From NCBI RefSeq assembly GCF_019203185.1, contig NZ_CP078093.1, forward strand, positions 2,081,058-2,145,057: 64,000 nt of DNA, given 5' to 3'. The number at the start of each line of letters is the position of its first letter. The stretch's first letter is position 1. The notes below the pieces were generated by a model. That model did no database searches. It saw nothing but the letters and a program-made list of their open reading frames with translations, and had not been told where the DNA came from. A program made the translations under genes and the position numbers. The DNA comes from Crassaminicella indica (GTDB lineage: Bacteria; Bacillota; Clostridia; Peptostreptococcales; Thermotaleaceae). This document shows positions 17,996 to 26,332 of the stretch, piece by piece.

Positions 17996-19627
17996 ATGGA
18001 AATCTTCTTTGGACTAATTGGAGGGCTAGGATTATTTCTTTATGGAATGACTATTATGGGTGATGGGCTGGAAAAGTCTGCTGGAGATAAGATGAAAAAA
18101 ATTATCGAAGTCCTTACAAATAATAGAATCATGGCAGTAATTGTTGGAGCATTGGTTACAATGATTATACAAAGCAGTAGTGCAACTACCGTTATGGTTG
18201 TAGGTTTTGTAAACGCAGGAATTATGAATTTAACTCAGGCTACAGGAGTTATTATGGGTGCTAATATAGGAACTACTATAACTGCTCAAATCGCCTCGTT
18301 AAAATTAAGCTATATTGCTCCTGTCGTGGTTGGAATAGGTGTTGGAATATGGCTTTTTAGCAACAATAAAAAGACAAAAAATGTAGCAGAAATTTTTATA
18401 GGGTTTGGTATTTTATTTATTGGTATGGACTTTATGAAAGATGCGGTAAAACCACTTCGTGAATATGCAGGGTTTAAAGAAATGCTACTTAGCTTTGGAA
18501 ATCCAACATTTACTGATTCATTGATGGCTATATTTACAGGATTTTTGATTACTGCAGTAGTGCAGAGTAGTAGTGCGACTACAGGTATTTTAATCGCTTT
18601 AGCGAGTGAAGGACTTTTACCTATAGAAGCTTCTTTACCCATTATATTTGGAACCAATATTGGAACTTGTGTAACAGCTATGTTATCAAGTATTGGAGCG
18701 AATAGAACAGCAAAAAGAGCAGCATTTATTCATTTTACTTTTAATGTAGTTGGTACATTATTATTTATGATATTCTTTAAAGATATAACTATTACGATTG
18801 TGAAGCATTTTTCACCAGAAAATGCAGCAAGGCAATTGGCTAATGCACATACTCTTTTCAATATTGGAAACACATTACTATTACTACCTTTTGCTACAAT
18901 ATGGGTAAAACTTGCTAATAAAGTGATCCCTATAAATGATTCTGAAAAGAGAGAAAAAAGAGGTGGTAAGTATCTTGATGATAGGATGCTAGAAACACCA
19001 TCTATTGCTATAGGACAAGTAATAAAGGAAATACTTAATATGGGTGATTTAGTTTTAGAGAGCTATCGAACCTCTATGAAAGCTTTTTTTGAGAAAAGTG
19101 AGAAATTAGCAAATGAGACCTTTAAAATGGAAAAAATTATAAATACGATGGAACGAGAAATTGCTGAATATCTAGTTAAATTATCTAGTACTAATTTATC
19201 AGGGAAGCAACATGAACTTGTGGATGGATTGTTTAATACGATTAATGATATTGAGCGGGTAGGAGATCATGCTGATAATTTAGCTGAATTAGCCATTTTT
19301 GCTTCGGAACGTAAATTAGTATTTAGCAAAGGGGCTATAGAAGAATTAAAGCTTATGCATAATCGTGTAATGAAATCATATGATCAAGCAATTCTTTCAT
19401 TAAAAACAGGAGATATGAATATGGCAAGAAAGGTTGTTGAAAGAGAAGGAGAAATTGATCATATGGAAAAATCACTTAGGACTAGTCATATTGCAAGATT
19501 AAATAAACAGGAATGTTCAGCAGGTGCAGGAATTATATTTTTAGATATTATTAGCAATCTTGAAAGAATAGGAGATCATGCTACGAAAATTGCTTTTTCT
19601 GTAATAGATGCATCTGATAAATTTTAA
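17996..19627 (+). CDS. Na/Pi cotransporter family protein with PhoU-like domain
   Basis: A 543-residue transporter of the NptA/YjbB (SLC34-like) family. Two inverted hydrophobic repeats each carry the family QSSSAT motif (IIQSSSATTVMVV near 58 and VVQSSSATTGILIA near 188). About 310-320 residues of membrane domain are followed by a cytoplasmic PhoU-like helical domain (about 345-540) with the repeats NDIERVGDHADN and SNLERIGDHATK. It probably moves phosphate with sodium, and the PhoU-like part may regulate it. It is a single-gene unit with an AGGAGGGG ribosome binding site. Export versus import is not decidable from sequence. Confidence 0.92.
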   Translation: MEIFFGLIGGLGLFLYGMTIMGDGLEKSAGDKMKKIIEVLTNNRIMAVIVGALVTMIIQSSSATTVMVVGFVNAGIMNLTQATGVIMGANIGTTITAQIASLKLSYIAPVVVGIGVGIWLFSNNKKTKNVAEIFIGFGILFIGMDFMKDAVKPLREYAGFKEMLLSFGNPTFTDSLMAIFTGFLITAVVQSSSATTGILIALASEGLLPIEASLPIIFGTNIGTCVTAMLSSIGANRTAKRAAFIHFTFNVVGTLLFMIFFKDITITIVKHFSPENAARQLANAHTLFNIGNTLLLLPFATIWVKLANKVIPINDSEKREKRGGKYLDDRMLETPSIAIGQVIKEILNMGDLVLESYRTSMKAFFEKSEKLANETFKMEKIINTMEREIAEYLVKLSSTNLSGKQHELVDGLFNTINDIERVGDHADNLAELAIFASERKLVFSKGAIEELKLMHNRVMKSYDQAILSLKTGDMNMARKVVEREGEIDHMEKSLRTSHIARLNKQECSAGAGIIFLDIISNLERIGDHATKIAFSVIDASDKF

Positions 19628-19639
19628 GATTTAAGTATA

Positions 19640-19676
19640 AGACTTCTTCATATATGGGGAGTCTATTTTCTATTTT
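19640..19676 (+). terminator. Probable terminator after the Na/Pi transporter gene
   Basis: AGACT pairs with AGTCT, extended by G/T and C/G pairs, and is followed by ATTTTCTATTTT. Confidence 0.5.
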
Positions 19677-19701
19677 ACGTATCAATATAATATTTTTATA
19701 A

Positions 19702-19832
19702 TCATCAACATAAAAAAATAAATATATAAAGATAATAACTTTTGTAAAAAAGCTTACTGAAATTACATGGAAAATATGTTAAGAACCTTCATTGTTTGAA
19801 CAAAGTGATTTTTGAAGGTTTAGTTTTTTTTA
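19702..19832. repeat. Second copy of the palindromic intergenic repeat, right arm truncated
   Basis: It aligns with the full copy at 10914-11126 through AAATATATAAAGATAA, TAACTTTTGTAAAAAA, TTACTGAAAT and the inner hairpin AAGAACCTTCATTGTTTGAA (19780-19799). The hairpin closes with TGAAGGTTTAG and then eight T residues. The right outer arm is missing. In this position it can act as a second terminator. Confidence 0.72.
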
Positions 19833-19904
19833 GTTGTAAAAACAATGTATAGATAATAAAATAATATAGATAAAATCAACTTATCATGATAGGAGGGAAT
19901 GTGA

Positions 19905-20753
19905 TTGAAGCCTATAAAAATTATAACAACAAGCTTATCTGATATTCCGAAGGAGCTTATCGATAAATATGATATTACAGTTTTACCATTAACAATAAGG
20001 TTTGGAGATAATGAATTTAAAGATAGAGAGGATTTAAGCCCAGAAGAATTTTTTAATAAACTTCAAGCTTCTGATGAATTGCCTAGTACTTCTCAAGTCA
20101 TTCCAAGTATTTTTATGAAGGAAATGAAAAATGCTTTAGAAAATGGATATGAAGTAATAGTTATTAATGGATCTTCAGGTGTTAGTGGAACTCATCAATC
20201 ATCACTAATAGCAAAGAAGGAATTGGCGTCTGATGATATAACAGTAATTGATACTTTATCACTTTCATATACTTGTGGAATGATTGCAGTAGAAGCAGCA
20301 AAAATGGCAAAGGAAGGTAAAAGCAAAAAAGAAATTATAGAAAGAGTAGAAAAAATGAAAGAGAAAGCTGATCATATTTTTTCTGTAGAAACTCTTGACT
20401 ACCTTAAAAAGGGTGGAAGGCTTAGTAATACTAAGGCAACTATTGGAAAAATATTAAATATAAAACCTATTTTGACTATAAAAAATGGAAAAGTAGAACT
20501 TTTTGATAAAGTAAGAGGAAGTAAAAAAGTAATACCTAAAATGATTCAAATTGCAAAAGAAAGAGGTTTAAAGCATGGATCAGAATATGTGTGTATAGCA
20601 CATGGGGCAAATATTGACGGATTAGAAAAGCTTAAAAAAGAGATTATGGATACTTTTGAGCCAAAAAAAATCATTACTACGGAAATAGGATGTACCATAG
20701 GGACTTATACTGGTCCAGGAATATTGGCTCTTCTTTACATGAGAGATGAATAA
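19905..20753 (+). CDS. DegV family fatty-acid-binding protein
   Basis: A 282-residue DegV/FakB-type protein. The N-terminal half contains TTSLSDIPKELIDKYDITVL and the lipid-contacting SSGVSGTHQS. The C-terminal half contains VETLDYLKKGGRL and, at the end, the GPGILALLY segment. Family members bind a fatty acid and can present it to the FakA kinase for phosphorylation; FakA is not in the window. The start is TTG, seven bases after AGGAGGG; the GTG four bases earlier is out of frame. Confidence 0.93.
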   Translation: MKPIKIITTSLSDIPKELIDKYDITVLPLTIRFGDNEFKDREDLSPEEFFNKLQASDELPSTSQVIPSIFMKEMKNALENGYEVIVINGSSGVSGTHQSSLIAKKELASDDITVIDTLSLSYTCGMIAVEAAKMAKEGKSKKEIIERVEKMKEKADHIFSVETLDYLKKGGRLSNTKATIGKILNIKPILTIKNGKVELFDKVRGSKKVIPKMIQIAKERGLKHGSEYVCIAHGANIDGLEKLKKEIMDTFEPKKIITTEIGCTIGTYTGPGILALLYMRDE

Positions 20754-20789
20754 AATGTGAAATAAATAACAAAAGTTGCCAAAAAATTG

Positions 20790-20818
20790 TTGTAAAGGTA
20801 TATTGTTTGTATTATAAT
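20790..20818 (+). promoter_or_regulatory. Sigma-A promoter of the grd operon
   Basis: TTGTAA and a perfect TATAAT are spaced 17 bases, about 60 bases before the glycine riboswitch. Confidence 0.75.
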
Positions 20819-20875
20819 GAATATATAGATAATTCTAATGATTGTTTGAAATGTATAAAAATATTCTGGTTGAAA

Positions 20876-21052
20876 AATGCGGGAGAGAATCCTAATTGGG
20901 TCGCCGAAGGGACAAGCAAAACGATATTGCCTATCTTTTTGTGAAATTCTCAGGCAAAAGGACCGTATTTGGACAGAACTCTGGAAAGCTTTTTAAAAGC
21001 ACCGAAGGAGCAATTCTATCTATTAGAAGAAACTCTCAGGTTCAAGACAGAG
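20876..21052 (+). ncRNA. Tandem glycine riboswitch (gcvT type)
   Basis: Two consecutive aptamers are visible. The first (about 20878-20968) has GTCGCCGAAGGGACAAGC and AATTCTCAGGCAAAAGGAC. The second (about 20970-21052) has AGCACCGAAGGAGCAA and AACTCTCAGGTTCAAGACAG. Both show the conserved GCCGAAGG-like and CTCAGG core segments of glycine aptamers. The tandem form binds two glycines. It precedes a terminator hairpin and the grd operon, so high glycine most likely turns on glycine reductase expression. No protein gene is called inside it. Confidence 0.95.
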
Positions 21053-21091
21053 GCATATGGCAAACATGAGTTTGTCATGTGCCTCTATTTT
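21050..21091 (+). terminator. Riboswitch expression-platform terminator
   Basis: GAGGCATATGGCAAAC pairs with GTTTGTCATGTGCCTC, followed by TATTTTC. The 5' side overlaps the closing stem of the second aptamer (ACAGAG), so glycine binding can prevent terminator formation. Confidence 0.85.
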
Positions 21092-21143
21092 CATAAGAAC
21101 AAAAAACGTTTTCCTAGCTGTATAAAAAGTGGAGTGAATGAAT

Positions 21144-21533
21144 ATGAAAAAAGTTCTAATTACAAATAATTTGAAAGTTTTTGAAGAAAATAAAGAAAAA
21201 ATGGATATAATTTATTCAAAAGATTATACATATCTTGATGTTCTTATAATTACGAGAAACAAGATACATGAGGGATATAGATTGCTTACTCACCCTCTCT
21301 CAGGAAGCGTTAAGCCTAATGAGACTCCTTTTAAATCAGTCATTATGACAAAGAAAAAAAATGAGCTTCATATTAAATCACTTGAAATAATTGAAGAAAG
21401 TATTCAGACGGCAGAGAAGTTTATAAAAGGGAAGAAAATACCTCTTTGGACAGAAAAAATATTAGAGGATTTTAAACTTATTGACTATTGTCTTATAAAG
21501 AGTGCAATAGAAAGTATGGATCAATTTTTTTGA
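21144..21533 (+). CDS. grdX: GrdX family protein
   Basis: A protein of 129 residues found at the head of glycine reductase operons; its function is not known. It carries the family segments VLIITRNKIHEGYRLLTHPL and GSVKPNETPFKSV near the middle. It is soluble, with no signal or membrane segment. ATG 21144 is preferred to ATG 21138 because the GGAG at 21131 is better spaced. It is the first gene after the glycine riboswitch, 31 bases before trxB. Confidence 0.88.
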   Translation: MKKVLITNNLKVFEENKEKMDIIYSKDYTYLDVLIITRNKIHEGYRLLTHPLSGSVKPNETPFKSVIMTKKKNELHIKSLEIIEESIQTAEKFIKGKKIPLWTEKILEDFKLIDYCLIKSAIESMDQFF

Positions 21534-21564
21534 TTATTTTAAACAATTAAAAAGGAGGATTAAA

Positions 21565-22506
21565 ATGGAAAAACTATATGACGTAATCATAATAGGAGCA
21601 GGGCCTGCTGGACTTGCAGCAGGTCTATATGCAGCAAGAGCGAAAATGAAAACATTGATTTTAGAAAAGGATAAAACAGGAGGTCAGATTGTTACGACAA
21701 ATGAAGTAGCAAATTATCCAGGTTCTATTCAAAATGCTACAGGGCCAAGCCTTATTGCAAGGATGGTAGAACAGGCAGAGGAATTTGGTGCAGAAAGAAA
21801 GAAGGATACAGTAATAGATGTTGATTTTACTGAAAAAGTAAAGGTAATAAAGGGAGAGAAGGAAGTATATAAGTCTAAGACAGTAATAATTGCAAGTGGT
21901 GCTACACCAAAACAAATTGGTTGTCCAGGAGAAAAGGAATTAATAGGAAAAGGAGTATCCTATTGTGCAACTTGTGATGCAGACTTTTTTACAGGTTTAG
22001 AAGTATTTGTAATAGGAGGAGGAGATTCTGCATTAGAAGAAGCTATGTATCTAACGAAATTTGCCAAAAAGGTTACGATTGTACATAGGAGAGATGAGTT
22101 AAGAGCTGCAAAATCAATTCAAGAGAAAGCATTTAAAAATGAAAAAATAGATTTTATGTGGGATACAGTAGTAGAAGAAATAAAAGGAGATGGAATTGTA
22201 GAAGCTATTGTATTTAAGAACAAAAAAACAGGTAAAATTACAGAATATCATGCAGATGAAAATGATGGAACATTTGGGATATTCCCGTTTGTAGGATATA
22301 AACCTCAAAGTGATGTATATAAAGGAAAAATTGAATTAACAGATGATGGATATGTTATAACAGATGCAGACATGAGAACAAGTGTAGCAGGTGTATTTGC
22401 TGCTGGAGATATTAGAGTAAAATCCTTAAGGCAGGTAGTAACTGCTACAGCAGATGGTGCAATTGCAGCTGTTGCAGCAGAAAAATATATTGAAAATCAT
22501 TATTAA
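21565..22506 (+). CDS. trxB: Thioredoxin-disulfide reductase of the glycine reductase operon
   Basis: A 313-residue FAD-dependent reductase. The FAD motif [10 protein letters not shown] is at about 12-21, the redox-active pair C134-A-T-C137 in [10 protein letters not shown], and the nucleotide-binding [10 protein letters not shown] at about 152-161. The C-terminal FAD motif is [11 protein letters not shown]. It passes electrons to the thioredoxin encoded next, which in turn reduces the glycine reductase selenoprotein. The ribosome binding site is AAGGAGG. Confidence 0.95.
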   Translation: MEKLYDVIIIGAGPAGLAAGLYAARAKMKTLILEKDKTGGQIVTTNEVANYPGSIQNATGPSLIARMVEQAEEFGAERKKDTVIDVDFTEKVKVIKGEKEVYKSKTVIIASGATPKQIGCPGEKELIGKGVSYCATCDADFFTGLEVFVIGGGDSALEEAMYLTKFAKKVTIVHRRDELRAAKSIQEKAFKNEKIDFMWDTVVEEIKGDGIVEAIVFKNKKTGKITEYHADENDGTFGIFPFVGYKPQSDVYKGKIELTDDGYVITDADMRTSVAGVFAAGDIRVKSLRQVVTATADGAIAAVAAEKYIENHY

Positions 22507-22526
22507 AGATAGGGGGAGGAATTTAT

Positions 22527-22847
22527 ATGTTAGCACTTGATAAAAATACTTTTCAAAAAGAAGTTTTAGAGGCATCTGGATATGTGCTTGTGGATTATTG
22601 GAGTGATGGCTGTGAGCCATGCAAAGCATTAATGCCAGATATAGAAGAGCTTGCAGCTGAATATGAAGGAAGAGTAAAATTTGCAAAATTAAATACTATG
22701 AAAGCAAGAAGGCTTGCTATATCACAAAGAGTATTAGGACTTCCAACAATTGCATTATACAAAGATGGTGAAAAAGTAGATGAAGTGACAAAGGAAGCTG
22801 CAACAAAAGCTAATATTCTTGCTATGCTTCAAAAACATGTAGGATAG
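22527..22847 (+). CDS. trxA: Thioredoxin (glycine-reductase type, CEPC active site)
   Basis: A 106-residue thioredoxin fold protein with active-site cysteines 29 and 32 in DGCEPCKAL instead of the usual WCGPC. Such variant thioredoxins are typical of grd operons and are the electron donor that re-reduces oxidised selenoprotein A. It retains the cis-proline region [12 protein letters not shown]. It lies 20 bases after trxB with the site GGGGGAGGAA. Confidence 0.94.
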   Translation: MLALDKNTFQKEVLEASGYVLVDYWSDGCEPCKALMPDIEELAAEYEGRVKFAKLNTMKARRLAISQRVLGLPTIALYKDGEKVDEVTKEAATKANILAMLQKHVG

Positions 22848-22858
22848 TTTACAACTCA

Positions 22859-22880
22859 CGCTGGTGAGTAAGTCACCAGT
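22859..22880 (+). promoter_or_regulatory. Intercistronic hairpin between trxA and grdE
   Basis: CTGGTGA-GTAAG-TCACCAG forms a 7-bp perfect stem, extended outside by ACAACT/AGTTGT-type pairing with a small bulge. No T-run follows, so transcript processing, stability or partial attenuation is more likely than termination. Confidence 0.55.
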
Positions 22881-22911
22881 TGTGGGTAAAATATAAAGGG
22901 AGGTGAATGAT

Positions 22912-24198
22912 GTGCGCCTAGAATTGGGGAAAATTAATATTAGCGATGTTCAATTTGGTGATATGACCAAAGTAGAAAATGGAACATTATATGTAAATAA
23001 GGAAGAAATCATCAACATTATCATGGAAGATGATCATATCAAAAGCGCACAGGTAGAACTTGCCAAGCCAGGGGAAGCAACTAGAATAACTCCTGTAAAG
23101 GATGTTATTGAGCCAAGAGTAAAAGTTGAAGGGCAAGGTGGCATATTTCCTGGAGTAATAAATAAAGTTACTACTGTAGGTTCAGGCCGCACGCATGTAT
23201 TAAAGGGAGCTGCAGTTGTTACTTGCGGCAAAATTGTTGGATTTCAGGAAGGTATCATTGATATGAGTGGTCCTGGAGCCGAGTATACTCCATTTTCAAA
23301 GCTAAACAATATTTGTTTAGTAATTGAACCAATAGATGGTTTAAAACAACATGAATATGAAGCTGCTGTAAGAATGGCAGGATTAAAAGTAGCTAGCTTT
23401 ATTGGTAAAGCTGGTAGAGAATTGGTACCAGATGAAGTAGAAGTTTATGAAACAAAACCATTATTTGAGAGTGTCAAAGAGTATCCTGATTTACCAAAAG
23501 TAGCATATGTATACATGCTTCAAACACAAGGGTTGCTTCATGATACTTATGTTTATGGAGTAGATGCAAAAAAAATTGTTCCTACAATTCTTTATCCAAC
23601 AGAGATAATGGATGGAGCAATACTTAGTGGTAATTGTGTATCTGCTTGTGATAAAAATACAACTTATCATCATCAAAATAATCCAATTATTCATGACTTA
23701 TATGAAAGACATGGTAAGGATATAAATTTTGTAGGAGTAATTATTACAAATGAAAATGTATATCTTGCAGATAAAGAAAGATCATCAAATTGGACTGCTA
23801 AGCTTTGCAAATATTTAGGTCTTGAGGGAGTAATTGTATCTCAAGAGGGCTTTGGAAATCCAGACACAGATCTTATTATGAATTGCAAGAAAATAGAAGA
23901 CGAAGGTGTAAAAACTGTAATTGTAACAGATGAATATGCAGGTCGTGATGGGGCATCTCAATCTCTTGCAGATGCAGATCCAAAAGCAGATGCTGTAGTA
24001 ACAGGTGGAAATGCAAATGAAATCATTATTCTTCCACCGATGAAGAAAATAATAGGTATGCTAGATTATGTTGATAAAATTGCTGGAGGATTTGATGGCA
24101 GTTTAAGACATGATGGAAGTATTGAAGTGGAACTTCAAGTGATTACTGGTGCAACAAATGAATTAGGATTTAATAAGTTATCTGCTACAGGCTTTTAA
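22912..24198 (+). CDS. grdE: Glycine reductase complex component B subunits alpha and beta (proprotein)
   Basis: A 428-residue proprotein of the substrate-specific component B. It has the SGNCVSACDK motif with Asn241-Cys242. In the characterised GrdE of Eubacterium acidaminophilum the proprotein is cleaved at Cys242, yielding two subunits and a carbonyl (pyruvoyl-type) group that binds the glycine amino group. GTG 22912 is chosen because AAAGGGAGGTGA precedes it at normal spacing; the GTG at 22903 is part of that site. With GrdB it forms the glycine-activating protein; grdA follows 45 bases downstream. Confidence 0.94.
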   Translation: MRLELGKINISDVQFGDMTKVENGTLYVNKEEIINIIMEDDHIKSAQVELAKPGEATRITPVKDVIEPRVKVEGQGGIFPGVINKVTTVGSGRTHVLKGAAVVTCGKIVGFQEGIIDMSGPGAEYTPFSKLNNICLVIEPIDGLKQHEYEAAVRMAGLKVASFIGKAGRELVPDEVEVYETKPLFESVKEYPDLPKVAYVYMLQTQGLLHDTYVYGVDAKKIVPTILYPTEIMDGAILSGNCVSACDKNTTYHHQNNPIIHDLYERHGKDINFVGVIITNENVYLADKERSSNWTAKLCKYLGLEGVIVSQEGFGNPDTDLIMNCKKIEDEGVKTVIVTDEYAGRDGASQSLADADPKADAVVTGGNANEIIILPPMKKIIGMLDYVDKIAGGFDGSLRHDGSIEVELQVITGATNELGFNKLSATGF

Positions 24199-24243
24199 TA
24201 AGAACTATTTTAAAATGAAAAACAAAGGGAAAGGATGGTAACC

Positions 24244-24714
24244 ATGGGTTTATTTGAAGGTAAGAAAGTCATCATCATTGGTGACAGAGATGGGATACCA
24301 GGTCCTGCTATTGAAGAATGTTTAAAAGGCACAGGCTGTGAAGTAGTTTTTTCTGCTACAGAGTGCTTTGTCTGAACGGCAGCAGGAGCAATGGACCTAG
24401 AAAATCAAAATAGGGTTAAAAATTTAACAGAAAAGTATGGTGCAGAAAATATTATAGTAATTTTTGGAGCAGCAGAAGCAGAAGCTGCAGGATTAGCTGC
24501 TGAAACTGTAACAAATGGAGACCCTACTTTTGCAGGTTCATTAGCGGGAGTCCAGTTAGGACTTAGAACATACCATGCTGTAGAGCCAGAATTTAAAGAT
24601 GCTGTAGATCCAGAGGTGTATGAAGAGCAAATTGGTATGATGGAAATGGTATTAGATGTTGATGCAATTGTCGAAGAAATGAGATCGATGAGAGAACAAT
24701 TCTGTAAATATTAA
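24244..24714 (+). CDS. grdA: Glycine/sarcosine/betaine reductase selenoprotein A
   Basis: A 156-residue selenoprotein whose frame contains one in-frame TGA at 24373-24375, at codon 44, in the redox motif CFVU. Position 44 and the C-x-x-U arrangement are those of known GrdA proteins. Downstream the frame is intact to TAA at 24712-24714. It receives the carboxymethyl group from component B as a selenoether and hands an acetyl unit to component C, then is reduced by thioredoxin. The N-terminus [20 protein letters not shown] is typical. The start follows AAAGGATGG. Automatic callers will truncate this gene at the UGA. SelA/B/C/D must be encoded elsewhere. Confidence 0.96.
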
Positions 24715-24752
24715 AAAGAATTTCCCATTTAAAATACGAGAGGGGGGGAAAT

Positions 24753-26063
24753 ATGAGCACTATTAGAGTTGTTCATTATATAAACCAATTCTTTGCAGGT
24801 ATTGGAGGAGAAGAAAAAGCAGATATAAAACCTGAGGTAAGAGAAGGAGTTGTAGGGCCTGGAATGGCTTTAAAAGCAGCTTTTAAGGATGAAGCCGAAA
24901 TTGTTGCTACAGTTATTTGTGGTGACTCCTATTTTAATGAAAATATTGAAGAAGCAAAAGCTGTTATTATTGATATGGTGAAAAAGTATCATCCGGATAT
25001 GTTTATTGCAGGTCCAGCTTTTAATGCAGGTAGATACGGTGTAGCGTGTGGAACGATTAGTAAAGCTGTAAAAGAAGAGCTAAATATTCCTGTTGTAACA
25101 GCTATGTATCCAGAAAATCCTGGAGCAGATATGTTTAAAAAGGATATTTATATTATAGAAACAGGAAATTCTGCTGCTACAATGAGAAAAGCTATTCCAG
25201 CATTAGCAAAGCTTGCATTAAAACTTGGAAAAGGTGAAGAAGTAAAAGCGCCTAGTATTGAAGGATATATTCCGAGAGGAATAAGAAAAAATATATTTAG
25301 AGAAGAAAGAGGCTCAAAGAGAGCTGTAGATATGTTGATTAAAAAGCTTAATGGTGAAGATTATGTTACAGAATATCCGATGCCTGAGTTTGATCATGTT
25401 ACACCAGGTAAAGCTATTAAAGATATATCAAAAGCAAAATTAGCAATAGTTACTTCTGGAGGGATTGTACCGAAAGGAAATCCAGACCATATCGAATCAT
25501 CAAGTGCATCTAAATATGGCAAATATGATATAGCTGATTTTAGTGATTTAACATCTGAAACCCATGAAACAGCACATGGTGGTTATGACCCTGTTTATGC
25601 AAATGAAGATGCTGATAGAGTATTACCTGTTGATGTATTAAGGGAATTAGAAAAAGAAGGGAAAATCGGAGAACTTCATAGATACTTCTATACAACTGTA
25701 GGGAATGGTACATCTGTTGCAAATGCTAAGAAATTTGCAGAACAATATGCACAAGAATTGGTGGCAGATGGTGTAGAAGCTGTTATTCTAACATCTACCT
25801 GAGGAACTTGTACGCGTTGCGGTGCAACAATGGTAAAAGAAATAGAAAGAACAGGAATTCCTGTTGTGCATATGTGTACTGTTGTTCCTATTTCATTAAC
25901 AGTTGGAGCAAATAGAATCGTACCTACAATAGCTATTCCTCATCCGCTAGGGAATCCAGCGCTAGACCTAGAGGAAGAGAAAAAATTAAGAAAAAGATTG
26001 GTTGAAAAAGCATTAAAAGCATTAGAAACAGAAATAGAAGATCAAACTGTTTTTGAAGATTAA
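24753..26063 (+). CDS. grdB: Glycine reductase complex selenoprotein B subunit gamma
   Basis: A 436-residue selenoprotein with an in-frame TGA at 25800-25802 encoding Sec350, in the motif U350-G-T-C353-T-R-C356. This is the position and UxxCxxC pattern of known glycine-specific GrdB. The N-terminal part has VHYINQFFAGIGGEEKAD and GPAFNAGRYGVACG; the part after Sec runs MVKEIERTGIPVVHMC to a TAA at 26061-26063. It activates glycine together with GrdE. A hairpin just after the UGA may be the selenocysteine insertion element. A strong AGAGGGGGG site precedes the ATG. Confidence 0.96.
25816..25828 (+). promoter_or_regulatory. Candidate SECIS apical hairpin of grdB
   Basis: GTTGC-GGT-GCAAC, a 5-bp stem with a GGU loop, begins 14 bases after the UGA, so the loop lies about 19-21 bases downstream. 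Distance and the GU in the loop resemble bacterial SECIS elements recognised by SelB. Gram-positive SECIS elements are poorly conserved, so this is tentative. Confidence 0.5.
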
Positions 26064-26069
26064 GTCTTT

Positions 26070-26091
26070 GCCAGCTGTTGATGCAGCTGGC
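26070..26091 (+). promoter_or_regulatory. Hairpin after grdB
   Basis: GCCAGCTG-TTGATG-CAGCTGGC is a perfect 8-bp GC-rich stem, seven bases after the grdB stop, with no T-run. It probably protects or processes the grdXEAB part of the transcript. Confidence 0.55.
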
Positions 26092-26103
26092 AGCTGCTTA
26101 CTA

Positions 26104-26135
26104 TAAATGGGTGGTGAAGATCACCCATTTATTTA
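26104..26135 (+). terminator. Terminator-like hairpin between grdB and grdC
   Basis: TAAATGGGTG pairs perfectly with CACCCATTTA around an 8-base loop, then TTTAAAATTA. The weak T-tract suggests partial termination, leaving grdC and grdD at a lower level or under their own promoter. Confidence 0.55.
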
Positions 26136-26332
26136 AAATTATACAATAGTTTTAGTGATTGTATTATATTTATTAAAAGTTTTAATAAAATAGCGATCAT
26201 CATAAACATTTTTTATATCTATACAATGTATTTATGTTTGTAATATACTAAAAATAGATTATGGAATAGTCTGTAGCTGCGAGCTGCATAAGACTTGTGG
26301 CAAATTTTTTAAAATTATGTGGAGGTGGAAAA

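Noticed and set aside
20969-21169. Open frame of 66 codons starting with MDRTLESFLKAPKEQF
   Set aside because: It lies inside the second glycine aptamer and the terminator hairpin; RNA structure explains the sequence, and no ribosome binding site precedes it.
24391-24714. Apparent separate 107-codon gene beginning [12 protein letters not shown]
   Set aside because: It is the C-terminal part of grdA after the selenocysteine UGA; the full gene begins at 24244.
25830-26063. Apparent separate 77-codon gene beginning MVKEIERTGIPVV
   Set aside because: It is the C-terminal part of grdB after Sec350.
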